Shown here: positions 1-11,893 of the stretch, in pieces
How positions within the stretch are numbered: position 1 is the stretch's first letter
Layout of the letters: every line of letters begins with the position of its first letter
NCBI GenBank assembly: GCA_003550305.1
Contig: QKYT01000006.1
Location: 421,457-485,456, forward strand
DNA from: Glomus cerebriforme
Taxonomy: Eukaryota > Glomeromycota > Glomeromycetes > Glomerales > Glomeraceae
Length of the DNA: 64,000 nucleotides
Reading direction: 5' to 3'
Notes under the pieces: generated by a model
Database searches by the model: none
Told to the model about the DNA's origin: nothing
The model's input: only the letters and a program-made list of their open reading frames with translations
Program-made: the position numbers and the translations under genes

Positions 1-2
1 GT

Positions 3-134
3 GATAAAGGTGGTGAAGACGAAGATAAAGAAAGAACTGAAGAAATCGAAGATATAGGTGTAAATGAATATGGATATGAAGGTTCTACTGACGAAGATGA
101 GAAATTAGCAATGAAGGAGTTAAAAAAAATATAA
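3..134 (+). CDS. C-terminal fragment of an acidic protein (partial)
   Basis: An open frame enters from the left edge and runs 43 codons to a TAA at 132-134. It is rich in Asp, Glu and Lys (DKGGEDEDKERTEE..., ending in KELKKI). The composition is far less AT-rich than the sequence that follows, which argues for real coding sequence. No domain is visible, so the product cannot be named. It could be the tail of a nuclear or ribosome-biogenesis protein, but that is only a composition-based guess. Confidence 0.4.
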   Translation, partial: DKGGEDEDKERTEEIEDIGVNEYGYEGSTDEDEKLAMKELKKI

Positions 135-300
135 GGAATTCTAATTATTAGTCTTTTCAAATTTAGTAATTCATTTTTATCATATAATATAATAATAAAT
201 ATAATAAACATTGAATATATTATTGTTATTGTATATTTTTTGGATATTTTTTCAGAGTATAATAATGATTTATAAAAACTACTAACGGGTAGGTTATGTG

Positions 301-455
301 TAAAGTTGTGGAGTATTACATTATATAAAATGAAATATTAATGCTAGATTATACATAAAGTTATGGAGTATTACATTATGTAAAATGAAATATTAATGCT
401 AGATTATATATAAAGTTGCAGAATATTATACTATGTAAAATGAAATATTATATAA
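301..455. repeat. 55-bp tandem repeat, about 3 copies
   Basis: Copies begin with taaagttgtgg, taaagttatgg and taaagttgcag at 301, 356 and 411, an exact 55-bp spacing. Each carries the word gtattacatta or a variant followed by aaaatgaaatatta. Related gagtattac words continue degenerately to about 630. No ORF is associated. It looks like an intergenic minisatellite in the 3' flank of the partial gene at the left edge. Confidence 0.85.
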
Positions 456-677
456 TTAGTTCTTGTAAATATTTTAAAGTATTACACAGTGTTTTGAAAT
501 ATTACGCATTTTAATATAATGGAGTATTACACTTGGTAAAATTATGGAGTATTACGCCACATAAATTATTAGAGTATTACATTCCATAGTCTTTCGATGA
601 GATTGTAGCCTTACATAGTATTACAAAAGTGTAGATTTATGAAATACTTCGTATTAAATAAATTCCTGATATTATTT

Positions 678-1240
678 TTTTATTTTTTTTCTTTGTTAGA
701 AACGTTCTAACCAAATGTTTTTCTTTTTTTTGTAGATTCAGTTTGTTCCTTAAAATTTGAATTTTTGGGAATCAAAAACATAAGTTTCACAACTTAGCTG
801 CGAAACTTAGTTACTTTTTTGTAGGTTCTGGATTTGAATATTAGAATTGAATAGTTAGTTAGTATAATATAGTTAGTATATATATCTAGGAAGAATTTGT
901 AATTCAATACATTTTTAATAAACAAAAATAGTTTAAATATAATAAAATCAATTAACAATACTTTTATTTATTAAATGTAGTTAATATATGCTAAAATTTG
1001 TATTGTTATATGCATTTTTCAACTAATAATATGCGTTTTTCAACTAATCTAATGTTGTTATACATATTTTTAAACTGCTGTTATTTTACTGTATGTTGTT
1101 ATACACCTAAAAAAGTATTGTGCAATACATTTTTAATCATGTTGGTTGACAAAGGATTTATTGCACAACACTTTTTTGGTGTTGAGTAACACATGACATA
1201 TGTTTACACTTTATACACCTATTCAAAACTTCCTAATGTA
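678..1240 (+). repeat. Dispersed copy of the 3' end of the intron/micro-exon array
   Basis: This stretch is a diverged direct copy of about 17573-18183. It repeats the last array units (branch-like ttctaacc, T-rich tract, tgtag acceptor, then a micro-exon starting attcagtttgttcc), then the terminal block containing gaattgaatagttagttag and an approximately 400-bp downstream flank ending near aaaacttcctaatgtaagg. Similarity stops abruptly after that on both sides. Splice-like signals are retained, so it is a DNA-level duplication and not a spliced retrocopy. The ORF at 998-1189 lies inside and does not look genuine. Confidence 0.8.
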
Positions 1241-2851
1241 AGGATATATTCTAGGTGTAAATTTTTATTATGCCAAAATTACAATCAGAAAGGCATACAA
1301 AAGTAAGAAAATAAATTAGCGATTTTGATAAGAAAAGAGAGTTGGGAATCAATAATTATCATCCATCTCCTTGAGATTTATGATCAATTAAATTAATAAG
1401 TAATCATTTTAGTAGCAGGAAAGGTTTGGAATACTTATTTTGATAACTATTTTTCTTGGATTTCTAGGTAAAAATAAAATGGTCTACCCACTCTCTCTGC
1501 TACTATTAATCAATATTTACATATTTTATTTATTAAAAAAATATTTACATACTAAAAAAAAATTGGCTCAACTCCAATCAGATATTGAAAAAAAATTGAC
1601 CTGACTTTAATCAGATATTGAAAAAAAAAATTGATCTAATTCCAATCAGGTATTGAAAAAAAAATTTGGCCCAATCTAATCCAATCTTAATAAAAAAAAA
1701 TTTTAGGTTTAAATTTTAAAAATTAGTAATTAATTAATTATTTTAAAATTTTACTTACCAAAATAAAATAAAAAATTATATAAGCCATCTCTTTTATTTG
1801 AAGTGCAATTTTTAGTTTGATGCTTTATAGAATTCTAGCACTTTATATAATATCTAATGTATTCCTTCAGTATTTCTGAATACTTGATAATCTAATGGTC
1901 TTGATAGCAATAAATACATTATATCTTGAAAGATTTAAAATTTTTATTTTAATAAGTTATTATTTAATTTATAAAATTTAATTTTATATTAAACTGATAA
2001 AATTCTATTATCTGAAGAAGATTGGTAGAAAGATTAGTTGTTATTGTTATTATTGCTATGATCACTACTATCATAGCTGCTGCTATTATTACTATTACTG
2101 TTGCTCTGTTGATATCTCTACTTGTGATACTAATAATAATATCTATTAAAATTTTAGTTGTTAAATATATTTTATATAAATAATAAAATTTTATTATCAA
2201 TTCCAGATAAAGATGTTCTTGTTTTATTAACAATTGAAATCATAGACCGGTTTACTTTTGATCTAAAAAAAAAATATAATTATAATTAAGATTTTTTTTT
2301 TATTTTAATATTAATTATTTACTTACAATGATTTATTATTGATTGCATCTACAGTAATCTTAAAAATGTCTTTTATTCTATCAATAGCTACTTTTTTCAC
2401 TTCTATCATTAATTGTTTATTATTTTTTTTTCATTTTTTTCAATTTTTTTTTGAGTACTACTACTATCATTATTTTCTTTAAACATTATAAGTGTAAAAC
2501 AAGAAAAAAAAAATAATAAAAAATTATGAGAACAAAAAATTATGTGAAAATAAAAAAATTATGTGAGAACAAAAAAATTATGAGAACGAAAAATTAAAAC
2601 TTTTTTTATTTTTTTTTTATTTTATAATAAGTTTCAAAGTCAGTATATATTTTTTTTTAATAATACATATGTTTAAAAACTTTAAATCATGATAAATTTT
2701 TAAATTAGGAAATGGTTTATTATTTTATAGTATTTTAGAGAATCTTGGTGTAATTATTGATAATCTGAAGATGAAAACTGCATTAAATTATCAATAATAC
2801 AATAAGTATAATAATAAACTTACTATATAAAATCAATGGTGCAATATAGTA
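1241..2851. other. AT-rich intergenic region with short repeats
   Basis: No credible gene. It contains a 33-35 bp tandem motif at 1575-1700 built on atcagatattg followed by an A-run (starts at 1577, 1610 and 1645), trinucleotide-like tattattac low complexity at 2035-2130, repeated aaaattatgagaac words at 2515-2600, and an imperfect hairpin (attattgataat ... attatcaataat) near 2753-2798. The minus-strand ORF at 1964-2233 is low-complexity Ile/Thr and is not supported. Confidence 0.7.
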
Positions 2852-3111
2852 TAGCCATCTAAGTAGGACCAGAAAAACTTCTAATAAAGGTTACCACCAA
2901 TTTGAATTATTTTTAAATGCTAATATCTTGATCATGTGCTATAAATATTTCATAATGATGACACTTTTACTAGTAAATGTGAGGCCTAAAAATCTTTTCC
3001 TTTAATGCTAATTTTGAGATGATCTATAAAATGTCAAAATTTACTAAGTATGTGAACCAGATTTTAGCGATAACTTCTATTAAAAGTTTTTCTAGTTCTA
3101 TCTAAGCCCTA
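2852..3111. mobile_element. Short inverted-repeat element (MITE), Tc1/mariner-like
   Basis: The left end at 2854 (gccatctaagtaggaccag) and the right end at 3109 form inverted repeats of roughly 40 bp. Both share agaaaaact, ctaata or ttaata, and gtta blocks in the same order when the right end is read in reverse complement. A TA dinucleotide flanks each end (2852-2853 and 3110-3111), as in Tc1/mariner insertions. The interior, about 170 bp, has no ORF, so it would be non-autonomous. TIR identity is about 75 percent, suggesting an old copy. Confidence 0.6.
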
Positions 3112-3485
3112 AGGCATCTAATTAAATAAAGTATATTCATATTTAAAAATAATTTATTACAGTATCAGATCGTAAGATGCAAAAGGTTACAATGTACAAT
3201 ATAAAATGTGTAATTTATAATAAAACCTCACAATTTGTTAAGATTGAAAAATTATCAAAAATTTCTTTTTTGATTTTGTATTTAGAGAACATATATTTCA
3301 AATAAGCTGAAGGAAGAACTAAGGCAAGATTATATTTTATCTTTGGTTAATATCTGATATGATATACGCGTCGCGTTAATTTATAAGCGAGTTTTAAATA
3401 TACTGTACTAACATTATATAATGACTACCGAACATAAGGAAATTTAACAGATAATGATCACAAGCTATATTTTTGATATCAAAAT
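3112..3485. other. Intergenic region downstream of the lipase gene
   Basis: AT-rich sequence with no ORF and no recognisable RNA gene. It forms the 3' flank of the minus-strand lipase gene, whose stop codon is at 3486. Confidence 0.6.
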
Positions 3486-5267
3486 TCATACACAGTATTG
3501 GTTATCTATTTGATCTAAATATTCTTTATAACCCTTAAAAAATAATCTTTGTTTATGAGTTTTATACCAACCAGATATGAGACCAAAATGAGTAGTATTA
3601 TCAATTTCCCAAACATCCCATTTACCAACTTCAATTTTATATGAAGATACTCCTTCAGGTAATCCTTTATGATGTTTACATATATCTAGTGAACATTCGT
3701 GATGGGGATGCGTTTGGGAATATTTTGGACATAATCCATCATTTTCATACCACTTATACATTTCATCACGTGAAATTGGTGGATTTGGTGTGTTTTCAGG
3801 AAAATTAAAACTTCCAGTATGTTTGGAGAGAAAATAAATTGGAATTGGAAGGGAAAATGAAAATTTTGGTTGATGATATTTTGTTATAGGATCTTCATAT
3901 GTCTGAAAGAAACAATAAATTACTTTTTTTAAAAAAAAAAAAAATGATAAAATAAATAAAAAAAGCCACCGTATATTAAACTTACAATGGACGTGACATA
4001 AGTCCTATAAAATGTGTTTTTAAAAGTTTTACTTGTAGAATTAACTTCTTCCATTGAATGAATCGTCATGTCATAGGGACCATTATCTACACTATTTAAC
4101 CAAGGACTTTTACATAAACATTGTAATAATCCATATGTAGAGCACAACGAATTTGCCGTTTCTTGTATTAATTCTTCACTTTCTTCTATAAAAATGGTGG
4201 CAGTTTGGTTGATATTCCATGGTAACAAAGAGGTCCAATTTTTGCGAAAACTTAAATTCCAATGATCAACATTGAAATCATAAGCCAAACTTTTTAACCA
4301 TTTAATATCCAAATACTCATAAATATGAACGAATCTACCAAGCCAGGCACCAAAAGAGAATGGACGAACTGTTCCAGAGGGATCGGTTGTGGCTCCTAAT
4401 AGATATACACTTTGGCTTCCTATATATATCATTTAAAACGTGTTAACAAGTATTAATTATAAGAATTTTTTTTTTTTGAATTGATCACCTTTGAATGGAG
4501 AAGATACCGCGGTGAGAGAACGTATCATGTCAGGATGTGGCTCAAGACAAAGTGGAAAAGTATCATTAGCCAATAACTGTTGAAGTTTCCAAATAGTTAC
4601 ACCACCCTATAATTATCAATAAAATGAGTAATTAAATCACTTTTCTTCTAATGAATTTATATTATGAACCATACAAGAGAATGTCCAAGAAAATGCAATG
4701 GTTTTGATACACTCCACTCTGGATATAAACCTAAAAATTTTTTAATAAATATTTAGAAATAAATTACGAAATCGGCTGAACTCGTTAAAAAAAAAAAAAG
4801 AAAATTTTTGAACCTGAATATTCACGACCATAACGAGAATGACCAAACTTTTTGGAATGATTTTCACCATAATCAACTTCGTTTATTAATAATAATAAAA
4901 ATAATGAAAAAAAAATTTGTGGCGCAGAAAACGAATTGGAAAGAGAACTTTTTTTTCGATAATTACCTCTTCCACCTTTAATTTGATAAAAAATTTCAAT
5001 GGCTCTATCATATAAAGAACTTCCACATCCGGGAGCAACAAAAATGCATCGTCTATCCTTTAAAATTTGTTTTTTATTGAAAGAAACAAATATTTCTTCA
5101 AGTGGGCCCCAATAAGCAGGTTTACTAGGACCCATAAAACCTTCAACAAAAACAACAGGAGTTGGTATTATATCATCATTCAAATGTAATGATCTAATGA
5201 AATCATCACGTTCTAGTTCTACTAATTTATCTCGATTTAATTCATTATCATACAGTTCTGGAGGCAT
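3486..5267 (-). CDS. Alpha/beta-hydrolase lipase, six exons
   Basis: Six exons with consistent phases (5267-4967, 4876-4814, 4730-4675, 4606-4489, 4419-3986, 3902-3486) give a 462-residue protein, assembled by hand from GT..AG introns. The nucleophile elbow GHSLGG is split by intron 3 at HSL|GG. An oxyanion-hole-like PVVFVEGFMG precedes it. A late ENDGLCPKYSQ supplies the likely acid, and TTHFGLI near the C-terminus the likely catalytic His. This order resembles the bacterial family I.5 / Staphylococcus-Geobacillus lipase fold, so triacylglycerol or ester hydrolysis is expected. There is no signal peptide at the chosen ATG, suggesting an intracellular enzyme. The first Met of the only long exon was used as start. 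Intron 1 contains a readable but non-homologous stretch. Confidence 0.85.
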
Positions 5268-6786
5268 TTTTGTAATTTTGAATTTTTTAAAAGATGATAT
5301 CTGCTAATATCCATCATTTTTTTGTGGGTTTTTATAAGAAAATTGCAAACCATCATTTTTTGTGGGTTTTTATAAGAAATTGTAAACAATAGATTTTTTT
5401 GGGGGAGAACAAGATACATTTATATCACTATCGAGTAATTTTAATTAATTATACATAAAATAAATTTACACAAAAAAAAGATTACATATATATGTTTCAA
5501 GTGGAAAAACAATTAACAGTCGGAGGTTAAATTCTCCGATTAAAGATAGTATATTTTGTCACGTGCATGTGTTTTAGCTGATATAAAGTATGATTCAACG
5601 ATGTTGTTATAGGCGAAATGTAGCGTAGACTTGGCAAAGAATTTTTTTTCGGCACATACAACAATAATCATCTTACAATACTTATAGTAAATTCATCATT
5701 TATAGAGTCACGAGATATTAAATCACGTAACTGAGAGGTAATAAAACATTGTCACACAAGTATTTATATATCCAGGTAAAATAACTACGATTATTATTAT
5801 TTTTTTTTTGATACTTGAGAATTTACTAAAATATCTATCAACACATCTTATTAAACATCATTCTATTTTTATTAACCCATATAAGAGAACTATGTCTAAA
5901 TTCCTTCCATTGATCAAGTGATCTAAATTCTTAAAAGAGTTCATAACAAACAATCTCGATTATTAAGACAATCTTTAAAGAGGAGAAAATCAACATGCTA
6001 TATTTTCTTAACATTCCTTTGTAACATTTGCTTTATTCACTAACAATTTTCTTTAAATTAATAATATTATTATTTTACATATAAAATACACTATAGATCT
6101 AACCTCATACAATTCATTCCATAAAAACAGAAAAAAATAAATGCTACACAAACTTTTGCCTTATTTAGTATTGCATGCATTTCGATCTCCATTAACTAAT
6201 TAATTTTAAATATATATTCGTTAAATTTCTTTTATTACTTGCTTTAAATCTCAAGTACAATTTCATTCGCGCTAAAAAAAATTACTAGCATATTGTTAAA
6301 TATCAGAAACAAATGTGAATGTTATTATATAATTGTATTAAAATACTTGATACGATGGGTTTCTTAATTTTGTAATAATGTAATCTCACGACATTTACCT
6401 GTTACAGTAATGATTTCTCTAGTAACTGTCACTTTACAAGAAATAATTATTAAAAGTGTAAAAAAAAAAAGCAAATGAAGTTTTTGTTGATCTAATTTCA
6501 TTTTCATATCGATAATCGTTTGTACAAGTGCACGTGTCATACCTAACATGTCCAACTCCGATTTGTTATATGATTTTAATTTACCGTCTCACAAGTTACC
6601 TGCAATTCGATACAATGTCTATATAAACTTAGCTAAGCCACTTAATTTGATTTATAGATATGTCCGTCTGATATAAAATATAAATTTTTTCATTATAAAT
6701 TATGAACCGCTCTATCTTAATATTTAGTTTTGACTTTTCTCTTTTTTTTTCCCTTTCCTATGAACCACGGAAGTGAAATAACAAAA
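5268..6786. other. Intergenic region between the lipase and the Sds3-like gene
   Basis: This is a divergent upstream region shared by the minus-strand lipase and the plus-strand Sds3-like gene. A roughly 40-bp duplication sits at 5311-5390, in which catcattttttgtgggt followed by tttataagaaa occurs twice. A CACGTG box lies at 5560-5565. The ORFs seen here (for example minus 6364-6555) are short and lack any domain. Confidence 0.6.
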
Positions 6787-8824
6787 ATGCCAGCTTCAAA
6801 GTCTCGTAAAGCCCCTGAGAGGCCAACAACACGAGCTTCAACGAAAACAGCACATACTAACGGTATAAGAATTAAAAAGTTATTACTACAATAAATATTA
6901 TTTTCATGTAGTAAACTTTACTTTTTTACTCTTTTTTTCGGTAAAAGGTGACTTTGCGGTTAAACAACGTTTAAGGTCCTATCCTAACGCTGTTACTCCT
7001 TCGTCTACTGCTTCTCCTGCAACGACGCGTGCAAGCTCTGTTGAATCCGCGCGGGAAGCAAACCACCGCAAAGCTTCTTCACGAACAAGCACCCGTTCTT
7101 GCCACAACAATAAAAGCGATGGTGTTGTGACTCGACGCTCTATTTTACAAAAAGAACACATAGGTATTAAACTTATTATTTTATCTCATATATCGATATT
7201 TTTAGTTATTAACTTTATATGTTAATTCTTACACACAGAAGATACTGAAATTATTTTCGACAGTCATTCCTCAGATGACGAGGAGTCTACAAACATAAAA
7301 CGTGACTATAGAAAACAAAAACGACGTGCGGACGAAATTGTTATCCAATTTAAGTCACTAAAAGAGAGGTAAAATAATTTCTTTCTTTAATATATCGTTC
7401 AAACAATGTATATTTTATATTCACTTATTATTATTTTTTTTTTTTTTTNAATAATTTTAATTTTTTTTNTTTNTATAGGATGTTTATTTCGAGGTTAAAT
7501 GATCTCGACGAAGAGAATAATGCAATCCAAGAAGGCCTTCATCCAACGTTATCAAAACAGATGGATGAGATTGAAGAGAAACATAGAGCTCTTACACTAA
7601 GAGCCGAAAAACGTCGAGACCACCATAAAAATGCAATAGAAACTGTATTCGCCGCACAGGAAAAACAGATACGAGACGAATTTCTGGTAAGTTTTTAAGA
7701 CTTAACCAAAATCCTTTTTAGAATTAAGTATTTATTCTTATATTTATATAATGCAGAATGACAGACATAGATTGAGGACAATGATGATAGAAGAGCTGGA
7801 AATGAAAAAAAGTCAACTTAAGAGGGAGTATTATAAGAGTAGAGTATCTTTTCAGTTTTTCTATCTAATAATATACTGTCCTTGTGTTGTATTTTGTTCT
7901 TTAAATCTTCTTACGCTTATTTCTATTTTTAATAAAGAACCTGAAGATAATCTGCTAGATTTGGTAATGAAAAAAATTGAAGGAACACCATTTGATCCAA
8001 ATTATAAAGTAGTTAATAAAGGATCAGATATTCGTATATCTTCACCGGTTTATACCAGATTACAAAATGGGCATCCACGTACACCGAAAACTAATATTGA
8101 TATTCAATATAGTCAATTATTCAATTTAAATATCCTTTATTATCTCTATCTTTTTTCTAAACTCATAAATTTTATTTTGCTGTTTAAATTTTCCTTAACC
8201 ATGATTCTTATTGTTTCGATACGTTTCCATCCGACAGGGATTAATGAAGAAGAGATGGCGGAGGATTTAATGGCGATGCAATTACGGAAACCAATAAGGC
8301 CGCAATTACCGCCACCACAGCCACTACAAATTTCATCATCCTCACATATTCATTCTATAACCACAGTTCAATCACATCCTAACATAATTTCATCTACTTC
8401 CAATGTTAGTATCAACTCTTCTCGACGGAAAAAAGAACCTCGTGCGAAACGACTTCGTCGTTCTAATCGAGAAAGTATTTCAGAAACACGTAGGGAAACG
8501 CCTATTATTTTAGCACCCAAAGAGTTTCCTAAGGCTTCTTTAAGGGAAATGCCCAAAGTTCCCAAAGCGATTCATAGGGACATATCTAGTGAGCTACTTA
8601 GGGAACCTCCTAAAGAGGTACCCAGAATATTATCACCAAAAGAAATTGTTTTGCACAGAGAGTCTCCCAGGGAACAAGTAATGAGGGAGGTAATTAGACC
8701 TAGAGAGCCACCACGAGAGTTATCTAGAGAAATTTCAAAAGACTTATCTATAGATACACCGCGAAATTCTATCGTCGACCGATGGCTTGCTGAAGGACCA
8801 GAAGATAATGATTCAGATCAATAA
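6787..8824 (+). CDS. SDS3: Sds3/BRMS1-family subunit of a Sin3-type histone deacetylase complex
   Basis: The ATG at 6787 starts a basic Ser/Thr-rich N-terminus (MPASKSRKAPERPTTRAS). Introns at about 6863-6947 and near 7163-7239, 7369-7479 and 7690-7755 join a helical Sds3 core: HPTLSKQMDEIEEKH, AEKRRDHHKNAIE, AAQEKQIRDEFL, then NDRHRLRTMMIEELE. This coiled core is the family signature and normally binds Sin3 and dimerises, so a nuclear co-repressor role is expected. Two further segments, about 7839-7937 and 8079-8237, are AT-rich, encode hydrophobic residues alien to the family, and are flanked by GT..AG with preserved frame. I read them as introns, although the frame stays open. The C-terminus (8440-8824) has many Arg-Glu-Pro-Pro repeats and ends in DRWLAEGPEDNDSDQ. 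Ns at 7449-7472 lie in an intron. Confidence 0.8.
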
Positions 8825-11028
8825 TATTGCATTATCATAGCAATTTGTTATATATAAAAAATAGAATATAATAATTTAGGTGTTTTAGTGCAAAATAAAT
8901 TGGACTTTCGGGAAGAGGTAGCAAGACGTGATTTTTTTCAGATAGGAATTTTTTTTTAAAAAAAAAACCAAAAAAAGGCTTGAATTCTGTAATATTATGT
9001 TTAAAAGGACAAATATGTGTCTTTGTTTATAGGAGGGTATAAATAATATTTGTATTTTATATATATATATATTTTTTTTTTCTTTGCATACTGCAAAGCT
9101 ATCTATTATTTTTTTTTTTTTTTTATTTGTTTTTTTGTTTAAAAACGTACTGGCTAGCATATATGCATGGAATATGACCAGTTTTGGATATGTTCAAATA
9201 TATAGTCAACGCCACAATAGTACGAAATTTATTGTTACCAAAATATAGTTGCAACTTGCATTGCAATCACATGAATCACATGATATGCTTATTATGTATA
9301 TACTGTATATAATATAAATAATATACCAGAAATTTCATTTTAAGGTTAATTTTTTTTTTTAATTAGACGAATTAATTTTTATTTAAAGCATAATTATTTG
9401 TAATATAAAATTATCAAAATTAGCTATATATAAAATAAAATATAATAAGTGTAATCCATTATGCAATAATTCAAAATATAAAGGTATCCTTAAGTATACA
9501 AGATGTCTTAGTTACAACTAGCCCTTTAGTCTTGCTTCAAATTACTCTAACCTAATACTAATATAACTACCTATATATCTATCTAAACCAAAATTACCCT
9601 CCTTACCATTTATATTACCTTTATCTATATTATATTTAATGTTTATAGTGTATAATTAATCTTTATTAAATTAGTAATATTCAACCTTTGGTTCTTTTTA
9701 TTGTAATATAATCTTGAATAGTAGTAGTTTATCTTTTATAGATGCATGAATAAGTTTCATATTTATCTATTATTCGATTATTTCCTTTGTCATAATCTTT
9801 GTTATTTCTTTTCCAATGATTGGAACATTATTCCAGATTCTTTGAGTTTGTAGTTATAAAAATACTAAATTTTCTATTAAATTAAGTAATAAAGTAAAAA
9901 GTAAATTTATTTAATAATTTTATTGTATGTATTTTATGTTATATAATTTCTTAAAGTTATTATATCATAGAGTTTGTAATTAAGAATCTCAGTAATATAA
10001 GTCTAGTAGTATTTTGATAATTATTATCTGTATTAGTAAAATTTAAAAAAAAGATATAAAAGTATGTTTTTAGTTTTTGGACTCTATTATTAGTAAAATT
10101 AGAAAAGTTTTTTTCTTTATTATAGTCTATATAATTATTAATATCAAATAAATAAGTATTTATAATTTCTTTTCATATATTTTCAAATTATAAATATACA
10201 GTCAAGTGAAGTTCTATTTTCTTATATTATAGCAATTAAAGTATTTATAGTTTTTATATTTTTTTGTAATTATATTATTTAAGAACTTCTAGTATAAGTA
10301 GTTAAAGATTAAGTAATTTTATTTCTACTAATCTATTGATTTGAAATTATTTGAAAAGTATAATAAATATTGTTTCTGCTTTGTAATACAAACTATATAA
10401 ATTTCCAATTAATGAAATCATATGTTTTATTACATACTACTTTATAATTTAATAAGTATGAAGTTTATATAGTATATTATTAACCTATATATTCTTTTTA
10501 TAAATTGATTAATATTTTGTTCTATACTAATATTCTTTTCAAACTATATTAAATTTAATAAAACTATTATAACTATTTATATAATCTAATAATTCTAATT
10601 CTAATTCTATTAATATATTTGCTTAATCATTATTTATATCATTAAAATGCTTTTTGATTTTAATTAATAATAATTCTATATTTTTCTACAAGATAAATTT
10701 ATACTATTAATTATAAGTAATTTGTTATTATATTTAAAGATTATTCTACTATTTATTTGTAATTTATTATTATCTTTAAATATATTAATATTATCTATAA
10801 TATATTTACTACTTATATATATAATTAATAAGAATAATAATATAAGTTCTGCTCTTATTAATAAAGACCAATTAGAAATCATATATAAAAATTTAATGTT
10901 ATAATAATTTATATCAATCCAACCTTTTTTTAAGAAAATATTCATTATAGATGCCATCCAAATTCCAAAATCAATTTGGATATGTATTATTTATTTCATG
11001 GGGGGTTAGGAATATTATGTTTTTTCCC
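8825..11028. other. AT-rich intergenic desert, left part
   Basis: Extremely AT-rich sequence, with homopolymer tracts at 8950-9130. No ORF carries recognisable protein signals. Minus 10676-10957 and plus 10722-10904 are low-complexity Ile/Leu/Asn readings of the same AT stretch. No tRNA-like B box was seen. Confidence 0.6.
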
Positions 11029-11418
11029 NNNNNNNNNNNNNNNNNNNNNNNNNNNNNNNNNNNNNNNNNNNNNNNNNNNNNNNNNNNNNNNNNNNNNNNN
11101 NNNNNNNNNNNNNNNNNNNNNNNNNNNNNNNNNNNNNNNNNNNNNNNNNNNNNNNNNNNNNNNNNNNNNNNNNNNNNNNNNNNNNNNNNNNNNNNNNNNN
11201 NNNNNNNNNNNNNNNNNNNNNNNNNNNNNNNNNNNNNNNNNNNNNNNNNNNNNNNNNNNNNNNNNNNNNNNNNNNNNNNNNNNNNNNNNNNNNNNNNNNN
11301 NNNNNNNNNNNNNNNNNNNNNNNNNNNNNNNNNNNNNNNNNNNNNNNNNNNNNNNNNNNNNNNNNNNNNNNNNNNNNNNNNNNNNNNNNNNNNNNNNNNN
11401 NNNNNNNNNNNNNNNNNN
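11029..11418. other. Assembly gap (390 N)
   Basis: A run of N. The left flank (about 10950-11028) is slightly more GC-rich than the surroundings. The ORFs spanning the gap are artefacts of translating N. Confidence 0.98.
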
Positions 11419-11472
11419 ATAGTAAAATTCCAAATTATTTTTAATATCCCAAATTATTTTAGTACTTTACTT

Positions 11473-11673
11473 AATAAATTACATATAAAACTCTGAGGAC
11501 TCATGCTATGTAAGTGCGATGCGTTAGAATTTTCCATTCAGTTGGAGGTTTTACATCTGAGCTTATAACTTTATTACTATTTGTATTCTGCCTATATGCA
11601 TCGATTTACTTAAATAAAGTTCATGATTCAGCGCGTCTTTAAAAAAAAAAAAAATAAATAAATTACATATAAA
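11473..11673 (+). mobile_element. Retroposed poly(A) insert (SINE or 5'-truncated LINE/mRNA) with 17-bp target duplication
   Basis: The 17-mer aataaattacatataaa occurs exactly at 11473-11489 and again at 11657-11673. Between them, 11490-11656 is of clearly different, more balanced composition and ends in a poly(A) run from about 11641. An AATAAA signal lies at 11613-11618, about 22 nt before the A-run. A target-site duplication plus a poly(A) tail plus a correctly spaced polyadenylation signal is the hallmark of LINE-machinery retroposition of a Pol II transcript. No tRNA-like A/B box was found, so a tRNA-derived SINE is less likely than a truncated LINE end or a processed mRNA tail. The source gene is not identified. 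Confidence 0.8.
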
Positions 11674-11893
11674 TCAAATTTACTATCTATATTATTTATT
11701 ATATGTAGTATTTATTATCTTATAATTTTATTAATAAATTAAAGTATTATTTAAGTTACATATTAATTATATTATTAAATATATATTTATCAATAAAATT
11801 TAACTTCTTAAAAATAATAAAATTTCAGAATATCACATATTATCTTATGGATTGATTTTACTTAATTTTCATTAAAGAATTTTACTATCAAAT
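11674..11893. other. AT-rich spacer
   Basis: No gene or structured element is visible between the retroposed insert and the decayed ORF to its right. Confidence 0.5.

Noticed and set aside
1964..2233. 89-codon minus ORF
   Set aside because: Low-complexity Ile/Thr from a trinucleotide-like tract.
8885..9160. 91-codon minus ORF
   Set aside because: Translation of homopolymer-rich spacer; no domain.
11490..11656. tRNA-derived SINE
   Set aside because: No A box / B box pair could be seen. AATAAA with poly(A) favours a Pol II RNA source.
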